Positions 6,369 through 14,970 are shown, counted from the first letter of the stretch. The stretch is 15,143 bases of DNA from Dehalococcoidia bacterium (GCA_003153955.1 PMCB01000041.1:5695-20837), one strand, 5' to 3'. The notes: a model not told the origin generated them from the letters alone. Program-made: numbers and translations.

Positions 6369-7445
6369 ATGGCTGTTAAGTATACGAAAGTCAATGAGAT
6401 GAAGCTGGTGGCTTTTTCCACCAAAGTTTTGGAAAAAACGGGCATGCCGCACGACGATGCTTTCATCGCTTCGCGGCTGATGGTGAACACCGATTTGCGC
6501 GGCATTGCATCACACGGTGTAGCTCATCTGAACGGATTATATGTCAAACGGTTAAAAACCGGGTTCGTCAAGGCCAAACCGGATATTAAAATGTACAGCG
6601 GCGCGCCGGCTACTGCCACGATCGACGGCGACCGCGGATTGGGATTTGTCGTCGGGCACAAAGCAATGCAGGAGGCAATTTCCCGCGCCAAAACCTACGG
6701 TATGGGTGCGGTTACCTGCCGCAACACCACCCACTACGGCGCCTGTTCCGCCTACTCCTTATTGGCGCTGCCGGAAGATATGATCGGTTTCTCCTGTACT
6801 ACCGGTGGGCTCAACGCGGTTGTTCCCGGCGCTTCCGGACGCACGGCCGGAATGAATGCCATGAGTTTCGCCGCGCCTTCGAACAAAGAATTTCCTTTCT
6901 GCCTGGATATGTCTTCCACAATGGCTGCCTGGGGAAAAGTTGAAATTGCATTACGCACCGGCGACATGCTGCCGCTCGGCTGGACGATTGACCCGGACGG
7001 GAATCCGATTACCGACCCCAAAGAGGATGAAATAAAGAAAGGCGCCATGGTCATGCTCGGCGGCACTAAAGAACTCGGTGTCTACAAAGGCTTCGGGTTA
7101 AACCTGATGATAGACATCCTGAGCAGCACTTTAGCGGCCTCGGTTTGCCTGCCGGAACTTTTCCAGTCGCCGTCTACCGCCAGCACCTGCACCCATTTCT
7201 GCATGGCCATGAAAATATCCGGTTTTACCCCGCCCGAGGAATTTAAAAAGGGCATGGACCGTCTGATTGAAACCTACCACAACCTGCCGAAAGCCAAAGG
7301 TGTGAAGAATATCACTATTCCCGGCGAACTCGAATGGGCATTAGTGCTGGACCGTAAAAAGAACGGCATCCCGCTGGATGAAGTCGTGATACAGTCACTG
7401 AAAGAACTATCAACGGAATTCAAAGTAGATTTCGATATCATTTAA
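6369..7445 (+). CDS. Ldh-family (malate/lactate/ureidoglycolate-type) NAD(P)-dependent dehydrogenase
   Basis: A 358-residue cytoplasmic oxidoreductase of the Ldh_2 family, which is unrelated to classical LDH/MDH and uses its own fold. Signatures visible: DLRGIASHGVAHL (42-54) with the conserved Arg44 and His49; NTTHYGACSAYS (119-130) with His122, matching the usual N-H-x-G-x-x-x-Y motif; FPFCLDMSSTMAAWGKVE (175-192); LPLGWTIDPDGNPITDP; and ELGVYKGFGLNLMIDILSS, the conserved GYKGYGL-type segment. Members reduce 2-keto acids such as oxaloacetate, pyruvate or sulfopyruvate, or oxidise ureidoglycolate. The substrate cannot be chosen from sequence alone. Length fits the family (330-360). The ATG at 6369 follows AGAGGAG (6355-6361) with 7 bases spacing. 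It converges on rhaB, with a shared terminator between them. Confidence 0.9.
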   Translation: MAVKYTKVNEMKLVAFSTKVLEKTGMPHDDAFIASRLMVNTDLRGIASHGVAHLNGLYVKRLKTGFVKAKPDIKMYSGAPATATIDGDRGLGFVVGHKAMQEAISRAKTYGMGAVTCRNTTHYGACSAYSLLALPEDMIGFSCTTGGLNAVVPGASGRTAGMNAMSFAAPSNKEFPFCLDMSSTMAAWGKVEIALRTGDMLPLGWTIDPDGNPITDPKEDEIKKGAMVMLGGTKELGVYKGFGLNLMIDILSSTLAASVCLPELFQSPSTASTCTHFCMAMKISGFTPPEEFKKGMDRLIETYHNLPKAKGVKNITIPGELEWALVLDRKKNGIPLDEVVIQSLKELSTEFKVDFDII

Positions 7446-7487
7446 AAATAAGGCTACAAGTTCAGTCCTGAATTTGAAAAAGTAAAA

Positions 7488-7513
7488 AGAGGGAGTGCGA
7501 AAGCGCTCCCTCT
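7488..7513. terminator. Bidirectional terminator between the Ldh-family gene and rhaB
   Basis: AGAGGGAGTGC (7488-7498) pairs with GCGCTCCCTCT (7503-7513), 11 pairs including one G-T, closed by a GAAA tetraloop. Plus-strand tail: AATATTTT. Minus-strand tail: TTTTTACTTTTT. It sits between two convergent genes (stops at 7445 and 7547), which is the expected place for a shared terminator. Confidence 0.85.
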
Positions 7514-7546
7514 AATATTTTGGGCATGACACAGTACTGATTTTCT

Positions 7547-9016
7547 TTACCCTTTAATCTGCAGGAAGCGGGCATAACGTTCGTCCCAGCTGCCGGTGCG
7601 CTGCGGTTCGTAGGCGACAAGCGGGAAAGATTGTTTGACGATTTCACGCAGTTCGGGGTGTGATTTCACGGCGCCCAATGCCATTGCCTGGACTAAAATA
7701 TTGCCGATGGCAGTGGCTTCGACCGGACCGGCATAAACTGGTAACCCTGTAGCATCCGCCGCGAATTGGCACAGCACCTGATTCTGAGAGCCGCCGCCGA
7801 TAATATTGATTTGTGTGATTTTCCGGCCGCTGATTTCCTCGATTTGTTTTTGCACATACCGGTAATCCAGCGCCAGGCTCTCCAGGATTAACCGCACATA
7901 TTCCCCGACATTGCGGGGAACAGGCTGACTGTGAGTCCGGCAATAACCGGCAATAGCCTTTGACATCGATTCGGGTTTAATGAAATCAGGGGCATCCGGG
8001 TCGATTACCGCGCCGGTGGAGGGAGTATTCTTGCCCATTTCGCTGAGTTCGGCGTAGGAATAGTCCTGTATTTTGGCTTCTTCCCTTTTGAATTCCTGCA
8101 GCAGCCACAATCCGGAGATATTTTTCAGTACGCGGTAAGTATCGCAAATCCCGCCTTCGTTGGTGAAATTGTATTTAAAAGCTTTCTCACTGATTATCGG
8201 TTTTTTAGATTCAATACCCATCAGCGACCAGGTGCCGGAACTGATATACGCCGCCGATTCCGAACTAAGCGGGCAGGCTGCCACCGCGGAGGCGGTGTCA
8301 TGGCTGCCCACGGCCAGCACCGGGGTTTCGTTGATGCCGGTTTCCTTGCGTATTTCCGGCTCCACCATGCCGATGACAGTGCCGTGCCGGACAACTTTTT
8401 GCATGATATTAATAGGCACGCCGAGTTGGGCGAAAATTTGCTTTTCCCAGGCATCGGTCCGGATATTATAAAGCTGGGTGGTGGTGGCAAAAGAAAATTC
8501 GGTGGCTTTCCGGCCGGTAAAGAAATAATTGAAAATATCTGGCACAAAAAGCAAGTCTTTAGCGATTTCCAGCTGCGGATTTTTCTCCAGCGACATCGCG
8601 TACAGTTCGAAGATGGTATTGAAATACTGCAGCTGAATGGAAGTCAGTTCGTAAAGTTTTTCCCGGGTCATTTTTGTCAGGAATTTATCCCGGGCGGGCA
8701 AGCGGCGGCTGTCGCGGTAAGCAATCGGGTCTCCGATTAAAAATCCGTTGCCGTCGAAAAGGCCGAAATCCACGCCCCAGGTATCGAAGCCGATGCCGTC
8801 GATTTTCCCTGTTTTTTGCGCAACTGCAGCGGTGATGCCGGTCAGCATTTCGCGGTACATGCCGATGACATCCCAATGCAAAACGCCGCGGACATTTATC
8901 ATGCCGTTAGGGAAGCGGTGCAGCTGCTGAATCTGCAGCTTTTTGTTGTTGTCCAACGTGCCCAGCATCGCGCGGCCGCTTTCCGCTCCCAGGTCGAAGG
9001 CCAGATATTTTCCCAT
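7547..9016 (-). CDS. rhaB: Rhamnulokinase (FGGY carbohydrate kinase)
   Basis: A 489-residue FGGY-family sugar kinase, the same length as E. coli RhaB. It would phosphorylate L-rhamnulose at O1 in the cytoplasm. Features: N-terminal phosphate-binding YLAFDLGAESGRAMLG (4-19); HRFPNG (33-38); GIGFDTWGVDFGLFD (74-88), typical of RhaB; AYRDSR (99-104); GSHDTASAV (237-245) with the likely catalytic base Asp240; YISSGTWSLMG (257-267); and the C-terminal nucleotide-binding INIIGGGSQNQVLCQFAAD. GTWSLMG and DTWGVDFG favour rhamnulokinase over glycerol or xylulose kinase. The ATG at 9016 follows AGGAGC with about 7 bases spacing. No rhamnose isomerase, aldolase, transporter or regulator is in the window, so the gene stands alone and a related deoxysugar substrate is possible. 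Confidence 0.88.
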   Translation of the reverse strand: MGKYLAFDLGAESGRAMLGTLDNNKKLQIQQLHRFPNGMINVRGVLHWDVIGMYREMLTGITAAVAQKTGKIDGIGFDTWGVDFGLFDGNGFLIGDPIAYRDSRRLPARDKFLTKMTREKLYELTSIQLQYFNTIFELYAMSLEKNPQLEIAKDLLFVPDIFNYFFTGRKATEFSFATTTQLYNIRTDAWEKQIFAQLGVPINIMQKVVRHGTVIGMVEPEIRKETGINETPVLAVGSHDTASAVAACPLSSESAAYISSGTWSLMGIESKKPIISEKAFKYNFTNEGGICDTYRVLKNISGLWLLQEFKREEAKIQDYSYAELSEMGKNTPSTGAVIDPDAPDFIKPESMSKAIAGYCRTHSQPVPRNVGEYVRLILESLALDYRYVQKQIEEISGRKITQINIIGGGSQNQVLCQFAADATGLPVYAGPVEATAIGNILVQAMALGAVKSHPELREIVKQSFPLVAYEPQRTGSWDERYARFLQIKG

Positions 9017-9303
9017 GTGTGGTGCTCCTGAAAATTAGCTTTGCATAGGTTCGAGTTTATTGCACGCAATCTCCTCTCCCTTGCCGGGAGAGGGAATAGG
9101 TAATCCGAAAACCATGATTCCGTTCCTAGTAGATATAGAATAATATATCATTACCTCAATTACAAATACTAAATATTTCTATATGCTAGAGAAAGGTTCA
9201 ATAGAGTTCTAATCCTTTTAGCTCCACCAATAAAGACTATCCCACCGCAAATTCCACAATTTTATTTTGAGTTAAACTAAATCACAATTACTCTTGTTGT
9301 TGG
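9017..9303. other. Intergenic region upstream of rhaB
   Basis: Part of a 416-base gap between rhaB and the response regulator gene. The sequence is AT-rich apart from one GC-rich inverted repeat near 9073. A weak minus-strand promoter candidate, TTGTAA (9160-9165), 17 bases, TATTCT (9137-9142), could drive rhaB; each box matches 4 of 6. I see no reading frame worth calling. Confidence 0.4.
9073..9093. repeat. GC-rich inverted repeat
   Basis: CCTCTCCC (9073-9080) and GGGAGAGG (9086-9093) form a perfect 8-pair hairpin with loop TTGCC. Hairpins of this CTCTCCC-GGGAGAG type occur as dispersed intergenic repeats in many bacterial genomes. Only one copy is in this window, so dispersion is untested. 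It would lie in the rhaB leader if the weak promoter at 9137-9165 is used. Confidence 0.35.
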
Positions 9304-9404
9304 CTCGCGAAACAAGTTTAGTACCCTTGGTACTCTATTCGTTAAGGGTATATGACCTTCTTGAAGATTGGACGTTGTCCAATCTTTTCATATTGTTTCG
9401 GGAG
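9304..9404. other. Self-complementary element that can fold as a three-way junction
   Basis: An outer helix pairs CTCGCGAAACAA (9304-9315) with TTGTTTCGGGAG (9393-9404), 11 of 12 positions. Inside it are TACCCTT (9322-9328) with AAGGGTA (9344-9350), and AAGATTGGAC (9364-9373) with GTCCAATCTT (9377-9386) around a 3-base loop. An alternative hairpin AGTACC/GGTACT (9320-9325, 9329-9334) excludes the second helix. It lies 29 bases beyond the stop of the response regulator gene. Neither strand has a good T run after it. It could be a 3'-UTR structure, a small RNA or a palindromic mobile repeat. The helices are seen; a function is not. Confidence 0.45.
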
Positions 9405-9432
9405 AAAGATTTATAACTTGGGCAAACTTCGT

Positions 9433-9876
9433 CTAACGGTTTGCGTCCGCCGCTGTTTCGTTTAAAACGAGCCAATAAAGTCCCAGCTGGCGTATTGCTT
9501 CAGCGAAATCATTGAAATTCACGGGCTTGCGAATATAACTGTTTGCCCCCATTGAATAACCGTTAATCAGGTCACTTTCCTCTTTGGAAGAAGTAAGAAT
9601 TACCACCGAAAGGAGTTTCGTGCGGTTATCAGCACGAATTTTTCTCAAGACTTCAAGCCCATCAATTTTAGGCAAATTAAGATCCAATAACACCACCTGA
9701 GGCATGACACGTAAATCTCTGCCGGCCCAATTTCCGTTGCCAAAGAGATACTCCAAAGCCTCCACGCCATCGCGCACCACCACTTTGTTCAGAATATGAG
9801 ATTTCTTGAGGGCGCGTTCAGTCAACAGAACATCGTCGGCATTGTCTTCCACCAGTAATATAATCTTTTCTTCCAA
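9433..9876 (-). CDS. Single-domain response regulator, CheY/Rcp1-like
   Basis: A 147-residue stand-alone receiver domain with no output domain. Conserved residues are in place: acidic pocket ED in LLVEDNADD (Glu10, Asp11), phospho-acceptor Asp65 in VLLDLNLPKIDG, Thr95 in ILTSS, and Lys117 in YIRKPVN. The NADD, ERAL and DLNLPKIDGLEVL patterns are those of Rcp1-type regulators that take phosphate from soluble PAS/GAF or phytochrome-like kinases, so the kinase encoded at 10514-14605 is the likely partner. The start is a TTG at 9876, because a TAA stands directly upstream in frame and GGAG lies 7 bases before it. It is the last gene of a three-gene minus-strand unit, 51 bases after the second gene. 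Confidence 0.92.
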   Translation of the reverse strand: MEEKIILLVEDNADDVLLTERALKKSHILNKVVVRDGVEALEYLFGNGNWAGRDLRVMPQVVLLDLNLPKIDGLEVLRKIRADNRTKLLSVVILTSSKEESDLINGYSMGANSYIRKPVNFNDFAEAIRQLGLYWLVLNETAADANR

Positions 9877-9927
9877 TTATTATCTCCGAAACCAGCCACG
9901 AATAAAATTTAAGCGTTGAATTAAACC

Positions 9928-10503
9928 TTATTTGCTGTTAAATATATAGCCAGTTTTAGGTACTGTGCTGATAATTTTAGCATCCGCAGGGTCGACTTCA
10001 ATTTTTTGTCTCAGACGGCTCATCCAGGTTCTTAATATCCTGTAGTCATCCCAATACTCAGGACCCCAGATGCGAGATAATAAGTTATAATAAGTCATCA
10101 GATGTCCCGCATTCACTGCAAGTTCCCTCAACAATAACCACTCAATACGGGTTAGTTTCACATCCTTACCCCGAACATTCAAATGGCGCTCATCGAAATT
10201 GATATTCAGGCCTTGCACAATAAGTTCCCCGGGAGTATTCTTCCGTTCCAAAAAACTCAGCCGCCGCCTTATAGCTTCAATCCTGGCGACGAGCTCATCC
10301 GAATTAAAAGGCTTCGCTATATAATCGTCAGCGCCCAGCGCCAGACCTTTGATTCTATCGGAATCGTCACCCCTGGCACTGAGCATGATAACCGGCAATT
10401 GCGAAAAAGTTCGTAGCTCCTTCAGAGTCTCAAAACCATCTTTTTTCGGCATCATTACATCAAACACCATTAAATCGGGCGCTTGTCCCTGAACCTGTTC
10501 CAA
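9928..10503 (-). CDS. OmpR/PhoB-type response regulator lacking the N-terminus of its receiver domain
   Basis: A 191-residue reading frame. It retains the second part of a receiver (phospho-acceptor Asp15 in VFDVMMPKKDG, Ser42 in MLSARGDD, Lys64 in YIAKPF) and a full winged-helix DNA-binding domain (about 93-191: KLTRIEWLLLRELA, the recognition-helix region RTWMSRLRQKIE, and VPKTGYIF). Family members have about 225-235 residues. The missing 35-40 comprise beta1, helix 1 and the acidic pair needed for Mg2+ and phosphorylation. Homology seems to reach back to codons IDNKALEQV, just after the kinase stop codon at 10514-10516. No AUG is available there: the first usable start is a TTG at 10503 without a Shine-Dalgarno, or an ATG 11 codons later. 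Either translation is coupled to the kinase gene and the product is phosphorylation-independent, or this is a decaying gene. Confidence 0.75.
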   Translation of the reverse strand: MEQVQGQAPDLMVFDVMMPKKDGFETLKELRTFSQLPVIMLSARGDDSDRIKGLALGADDYIAKPFNSDELVARIEAIRRRLSFLERKNTPGELIVQGLNINFDERHLNVRGKDVKLTRIEWLLLRELAVNAGHLMTYYNLLSRIWGPEYWDDYRILRTWMSRLRQKIEVDPADAKIISTVPKTGYIFNSK

Positions 10504-10513
10504 CGCTTTATTG

Positions 10514-13500
10514 TCAATTCAGTGTAAAGTAAAATGTGGCACCTTTCCCAACCTTGGCTTCCGCCCAAACTTCTCCGCCGTGGCGACGGATGATACGCTG
10601 AACTGTCGCCAAACCAATCCCGGTGCCAGCGAATTCTGTTGCTTTATGAAGGCGCTGGAAGGGCTGGAACAGTTTACTGGCATAGGTCATGTCGAATCCA
10701 ACGCCGTTATCCCGCACAAAATAAGCCTGTTTTCCTTTATGCTCTACCGTACCCATTTCAATTCGCGGTTCTGCCGTCTTGCTGCTGTATTTCCAGGCAT
10801 TACCCAATAAATTCTGCAACACCAAATTTAGCAGATTTTTATCGCCTTGAACGGTCATATCGGGGGTAATAGAAACTTTCACTTTACTATCAGGTTCATC
10901 TTGTAGAAGATTACTAACGACTTTCCGGGCCAGATCGCTAAGATCTAACTTTTCCATATTTAACTCGCCGCGTGTAACCCGGGATAGTTGAAGCAAATCG
11001 TCCATAAGCTGACCCATCAGTTCGCCGGAATCGGATATTTTTTTGAGATACGATTTCCCTTCTTTATCCAATTCGTCGTTATAATCTTCGAGCAGGACGT
11101 TGCTGAAACCGGTAATGCTCCTTAAGGGTGCCCTTAAGTCATGTGAAACAGAATACGAGAAAGCTTCCAGTTCTTTGTTGGAAGCCTCCAGTTCAATAGT
11201 ACGTTGTTTCAATTGGTCTTCAGCTTGCTTGCTATCGATAATGTCGGCTGCCTGGCGGGCAAGTAAATCCAATAAGCGGAGTGTACGGTCATCCGGTAGG
11301 TGCGGCGTCTTATATTGAGTTGAGAACATACCCAGAGTTTTTCCGGACCGGCTTACCAGCGGCGTGGATTGAATCCCGCGAATGTCGGCTTTGAGCTGGA
11401 TATCAAGCGCGGGGGTACCAATGAAAATTGAACTTTGCTCAACATCCTCAACAATTACGCGCTCACCGCGCTCCAGTGCCGTTCCGCAGGTCCCTTTTCC
11501 TTTTGAAACGGTGCTCCAGAAATCCAGCCACCAAGCGGGGTATCCCCGATAAGCCACGATTTTGAGATCTTGGGTATCAGGATCAAGTAATTGGATGTTA
11601 CCGAAGTCAGCGCCAGAAATGGAAATTGCAGCATCGACGGTTTCAATCAGGATCGGCTCTAATTTCCCTTCCTGCAAAGAAAGAGTTCCAAGTTTTTGTA
11701 ACACAGTCATGGCTGCGAGATCGGATGATGTTTGTTTCTGTGCATCCGTTATTTTGTCCATCAGGTGTTGTTTTTCCTGTTCTGACCGCCTACGTTCGGT
11801 GATGTCATTAAAGACAGTTCCAAAGCGCCCCTTTTGGGGAGAAAAAGCAGAGATGCTGAAGTATTTTTGCATGGGAGGGAAATAGGTTTCGAATGACTCC
11901 GGTTTGCCCGAGGCTGCTACTCTTTCATAAATGTCAAAATAAGGAGGAGTTCCCGTTCCATAAAGTTCCGAGGCCTTTTTCCCGATGGTTTTTTCTCTAG
12001 TTAGACCTGTGATCTGTTCATAGGCTGGATTTATGTCCAGAATTCTGTAATCCACACCTTTGCCCGATTCATCATAAATTATTTCATGGAGGCAAATGCC
12101 TTCATTCATTGTGAAATTCATAGAACGGAATTTCTCTTCGCTCTGTCTCAAGGATTCTTCAGCGATTTTACGTGAGGTAATATTTCTGCCGTAAAGCAGA
12201 GAGCTTTTAGTGACAGGAACATAGACTATTGTTTGCTCATACCATGAGGTGCCTATATTAATATCTTTGGTTACCGAATGTGTTTTATCTTTTTGAATTG
12301 CGTCAAATAAATCCATTAAGAATGCCTGTTTATGTCCCTGCGTATTTAAAGGGAAATCCCTTTTTGCCGCGGGATTGGCATATTTAACGTTACCGGAAAA
12401 ATCCAACTCAATAATCGGGTTGGGATTAAGTTCTGGGAATGAAGCCAGGTGGATAATTTCTGATTCTGCACTCTTTCGTTTTTCGCGTTCACGTAATCCG
12501 TTTATTCCAAAAGCAAGGTCACCGGCTAGCATCTCCAGTAATTTAACTTCAGCTGCATTAAAATAGTTTGGCTCTGTAGAGTATAGGGTAAGCACCTCAA
12601 AAACTCTGCCATCTTCATCAGCCAAAGGTAACGCAATGCTCGAACGAAAGCCTCTTAACAATGCAGCTTCACGCCATGGGGCGGCTGCGGGTTCTGAGGT
12701 AAAATCCTGGAAAAAGTACGTCTTATTATTACGTGCGGCTAATCCGGTGGGACCTCGTCCTCTCTCATTATCGGCCCAGGTGATTCGAGCATTGATAATG
12801 TATTCTTCATCGCCCCAATAAGCTAAGGGGTGCAATGATTTGGCTTCGTCGCGCTGGACTGAAGACACCCAAGCCGTGCGGTAACCTGCTGAAGTACACA
12901 GGATGCGGCAAACGTCGGATAAAAGAGTTTGTTCGTCATTGGCGTGAACGATAACCTGGTCACATTCATTGATGGCTTTTAGTTCACGATTAAGTTGAAA
13001 GACTTCTTTTTCCGTCTTTTTCCGGTCAGTAATATCAATCGTTGTCCAGATGATGTGTGCTTGGCTATTTATCTCGATTTTTTCTGCGGAAGTGAGGGCA
13101 TTTATTTCGGCTCCGGTCCTGGTTCTAGCCGTAACCTCGTAATTGAGTATTTTGCCGTGTTGCTCTAATAGATGCACTATTTCTTTTCGCTCAATCGGAT
13201 TAGCGTAAATATTAAGTTCAGTCGCTTTTTGCCCGATTAACTCCTCCCGTAGATATCCGAACATATTCAAGAAGCTTTGATTTACATCGATAAATGTTCC
13301 GTCGTTAATTCTCGAAATGGACAATCCAACAGGGCTTGAGTGAAAGGCTTTAGAGAAGCGATTCTCGCTTTCTTTTAATTTTTCTTCCTCTCGAATGCGT
13401 TCCGTGATATCATGGCCAATTACAAAAGCAATGTTGGGGTTATCTCGCGCAAACGATATGTTTAGAATTGTGTGCATGACAGAACCGTCTTTCTTCCGGA

Positions 13501-14605
13501 CCTGGAATTCCACCGAATCATCAATATTCTCTCCGGCAAGCTGCCTTTTGACTCTGTCAGCAAAAAGTTTTTTACTATCGCCAACGAGAAACTCACCGGG
13601 ACCGAGAGCAAACAATTCTTCTTTAGAATAGCCTGTAAGAACAGATACGGCATCATTCAGGCTGATAAAACGCTGTTTGCTATAGTCTATCTCGAAGATG
13701 CCGGTGGGAGCATATTTGATTAAAGCATTCGCTTTAGCCTCGCTCTCTTTCAATGCATCTTCAGTTCTCTTGACTTCTGTAATATCGTTACCGATTGCCA
13801 ATATCTCTTTAACTTGTCCCTGAGAATCATAAATGGCTTTATTTGTCCATATGACTTGAACAATACTTCCATCCTTGCGAATATTTTCGTTCGATGAAGA
13901 GGGATGGTTTTGAGTATTTGCAACGATATCCTTGACAAATGTATCCATATCCCGTCCGCTGGTTTCAACATGAGGGACAAGCATCATTATATCGTTTCCT
14001 ACCAACTCATCTGCCGAATAGCCAAAGAAGCGCAGTCCAAAATCATTAATGAACTTAATCTTCCGGTTGGAATCCCACCGTACGATAATACTGTTCGCTG
14101 TTTCAACTAATTCACGGTTTTCGATTTCACGCTGTCTAAGTGCCTCTTCAGTTTTCTTTTTCCCGGTAATATCTGAAATTATGGTTGTGAATGTGCCCAG
14201 TTTAGTCGAGAATACAAAAACTTGAGCATAAATAGCCATCGCCGGGAAATAGGTCTCAAACGAAAGGGATTTTCCGGAAGAAGCTACCTCTGCATAAATA
14301 TCGAGATTAGGAGGCTTGGCTACATCGAATATTTGAGTTGGGCTTTTGCCGACCATCTGTTTTTTTGAAATTCCGGTAACAGTTTCATACATAGGGTTAA
14401 CATCTACGATTTTATAATCAATTGCTTTCCCAGAGGAATCGTAAACCATTTCATGTAAAGCGACGCTCAGATTTATCAAAAAGAACAGTTTTCTGAATTC
14501 AGTTTCTCTTTTTATTGCTTTTACCTTGACGGTCTTGCGAGTCTGCAACGTCGAGCGATGAACTATTCTTTCTTTGTTTCCATGTTTTCCGGACTTATTT
14601 TCCAC
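10514..14605 (-). CDS. Soluble multi-PAS/GAF sensor histidine kinase
   Basis: A 1363-residue kinase with no membrane span or signal peptide, so probably cytoplasmic. Order (approximate residues): PAS 40-147, PAS 160-277, PAS 290-401, PAS 413-526, GAF 543-705, degenerate PAS 715-811, PAS 825-937, GAF 960-1125, coiled linker, HisKA 1140-1213, HATPase 1253-1363. The phospho-acceptor is His1155 in SYSVSHDLRAPLR. The ATP lid shows N1265/N1269 (LQNLLGNAWKYSS), DNGVGF (1299-1304), an F box LFQPFQRLH and GTGIGLA (1327-1333). The first and sixth PAS domains are close copies. Most PAS units end in the usual DIT linker. It has no receiver of its own and is followed by two regulators. The GTG at 14605 is chosen because AGGAG (14614-14618) stands 8 bases upstream; the frame stays open to a GTG at 14680 that lacks a ribosome-binding site. 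Ligands of the PAS and GAF domains are unknown. Confidence 0.95.
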   Translation of the reverse strand: MENKSGKHGNKERIVHRSTLQTRKTVKVKAIKRETEFRKLFFLINLSVALHEMVYDSSGKAIDYKIVDVNPMYETVTGISKKQMVGKSPTQIFDVAKPPNLDIYAEVASSGKSLSFETYFPAMAIYAQVFVFSTKLGTFTTIISDITGKKKTEEALRQREIENRELVETANSIIVRWDSNRKIKFINDFGLRFFGYSADELVGNDIMMLVPHVETSGRDMDTFVKDIVANTQNHPSSSNENIRKDGSIVQVIWTNKAIYDSQGQVKEILAIGNDITEVKRTEDALKESEAKANALIKYAPTGIFEIDYSKQRFISLNDAVSVLTGYSKEELFALGPGEFLVGDSKKLFADRVKRQLAGENIDDSVEFQVRKKDGSVMHTILNISFARDNPNIAFVIGHDITERIREEEKLKESENRFSKAFHSSPVGLSISRINDGTFIDVNQSFLNMFGYLREELIGQKATELNIYANPIERKEIVHLLEQHGKILNYEVTARTRTGAEINALTSAEKIEINSQAHIIWTTIDITDRKKTEKEVFQLNRELKAINECDQVIVHANDEQTLLSDVCRILCTSAGYRTAWVSSVQRDEAKSLHPLAYWGDEEYIINARITWADNERGRGPTGLAARNNKTYFFQDFTSEPAAAPWREAALLRGFRSSIALPLADEDGRVFEVLTLYSTEPNYFNAAEVKLLEMLAGDLAFGINGLREREKRKSAESEIIHLASFPELNPNPIIELDFSGNVKYANPAAKRDFPLNTQGHKQAFLMDLFDAIQKDKTHSVTKDINIGTSWYEQTIVYVPVTKSSLLYGRNITSRKIAEESLRQSEEKFRSMNFTMNEGICLHEIIYDESGKGVDYRILDINPAYEQITGLTREKTIGKKASELYGTGTPPYFDIYERVAASGKPESFETYFPPMQKYFSISAFSPQKGRFGTVFNDITERRRSEQEKQHLMDKITDAQKQTSSDLAAMTVLQKLGTLSLQEGKLEPILIETVDAAISISGADFGNIQLLDPDTQDLKIVAYRGYPAWWLDFWSTVSKGKGTCGTALERGERVIVEDVEQSSIFIGTPALDIQLKADIRGIQSTPLVSRSGKTLGMFSTQYKTPHLPDDRTLRLLDLLARQAADIIDSKQAEDQLKQRTIELEASNKELEAFSYSVSHDLRAPLRSITGFSNVLLEDYNDELDKEGKSYLKKISDSGELMGQLMDDLLQLSRVTRGELNMEKLDLSDLARKVVSNLLQDEPDSKVKVSITPDMTVQGDKNLLNLVLQNLLGNAWKYSSKTAEPRIEMGTVEHKGKQAYFVRDNGVGFDMTYASKLFQPFQRLHKATEFAGTGIGLATVQRIIRRHGGEVWAEAKVGKGATFYFTLN

Positions 14606-14613
14606 GGCTACCA

Positions 14614-14618
14614 CTCCT
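14614..14618 (-). promoter_or_regulatory. Ribosome-binding site that sets the kinase start
   Basis: AGGAG on the minus strand, 8 bases before a GTG at 14605. The alternative in-frame GTG at 14680 has no purine-rich site before it and would begin inside a palindrome. Confidence 0.6.
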
Positions 14619-14943
14619 GATTGATCGGGTAACGGATATCCTTTATTTGTAAGGCAATAGTAACGGTTGTGAAATTTCACTCATTAAATTTGGGAGAAAC
14701 CAAGGCCATAGCAATTGAAGGACAGTCAAATGAAAATATTAGCATTGTTTGCATTCCGTTACAACGAGGAAACCGGTTGCGTTATGCTTTTATAATGGTT
14801 TGAAGTGAAATGGCATAAAATTGTAATATTTTTTGACGAAATGTGAAATTTATCCCTCGGTCGATCTTCCCATTGTCTTTTTCCTTACTGAGACGATACG
14901 GTAGACGAGGGCTCCAACAGGTTGTAATAAGTCGGCTTGCAGT

Positions 14944-14970
14944 TTGATAGGCGGATACCTTTGGTATAAT
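14944..14970 (+). promoter_or_regulatory. Promoter-like sequence with extended -10
   Basis: TTGATA (14944-14949), 15 bases, TATAAT (14965-14970) preceded by TGG, i.e. an extended -10. The spacing is short but acceptable with an extended -10. It points towards the small plus-strand frames at the window end. The ATG at 14973 is too close to lie inside its transcript. Confidence 0.45.

Noticed and set aside
14606..14680. Upstream GTG start of the histidine kinase
   Set aside because: The frame is open but no ribosome-binding site precedes 14680, while 14605 has AGGAG at 8 bases and the extra 25 residues show no domain.
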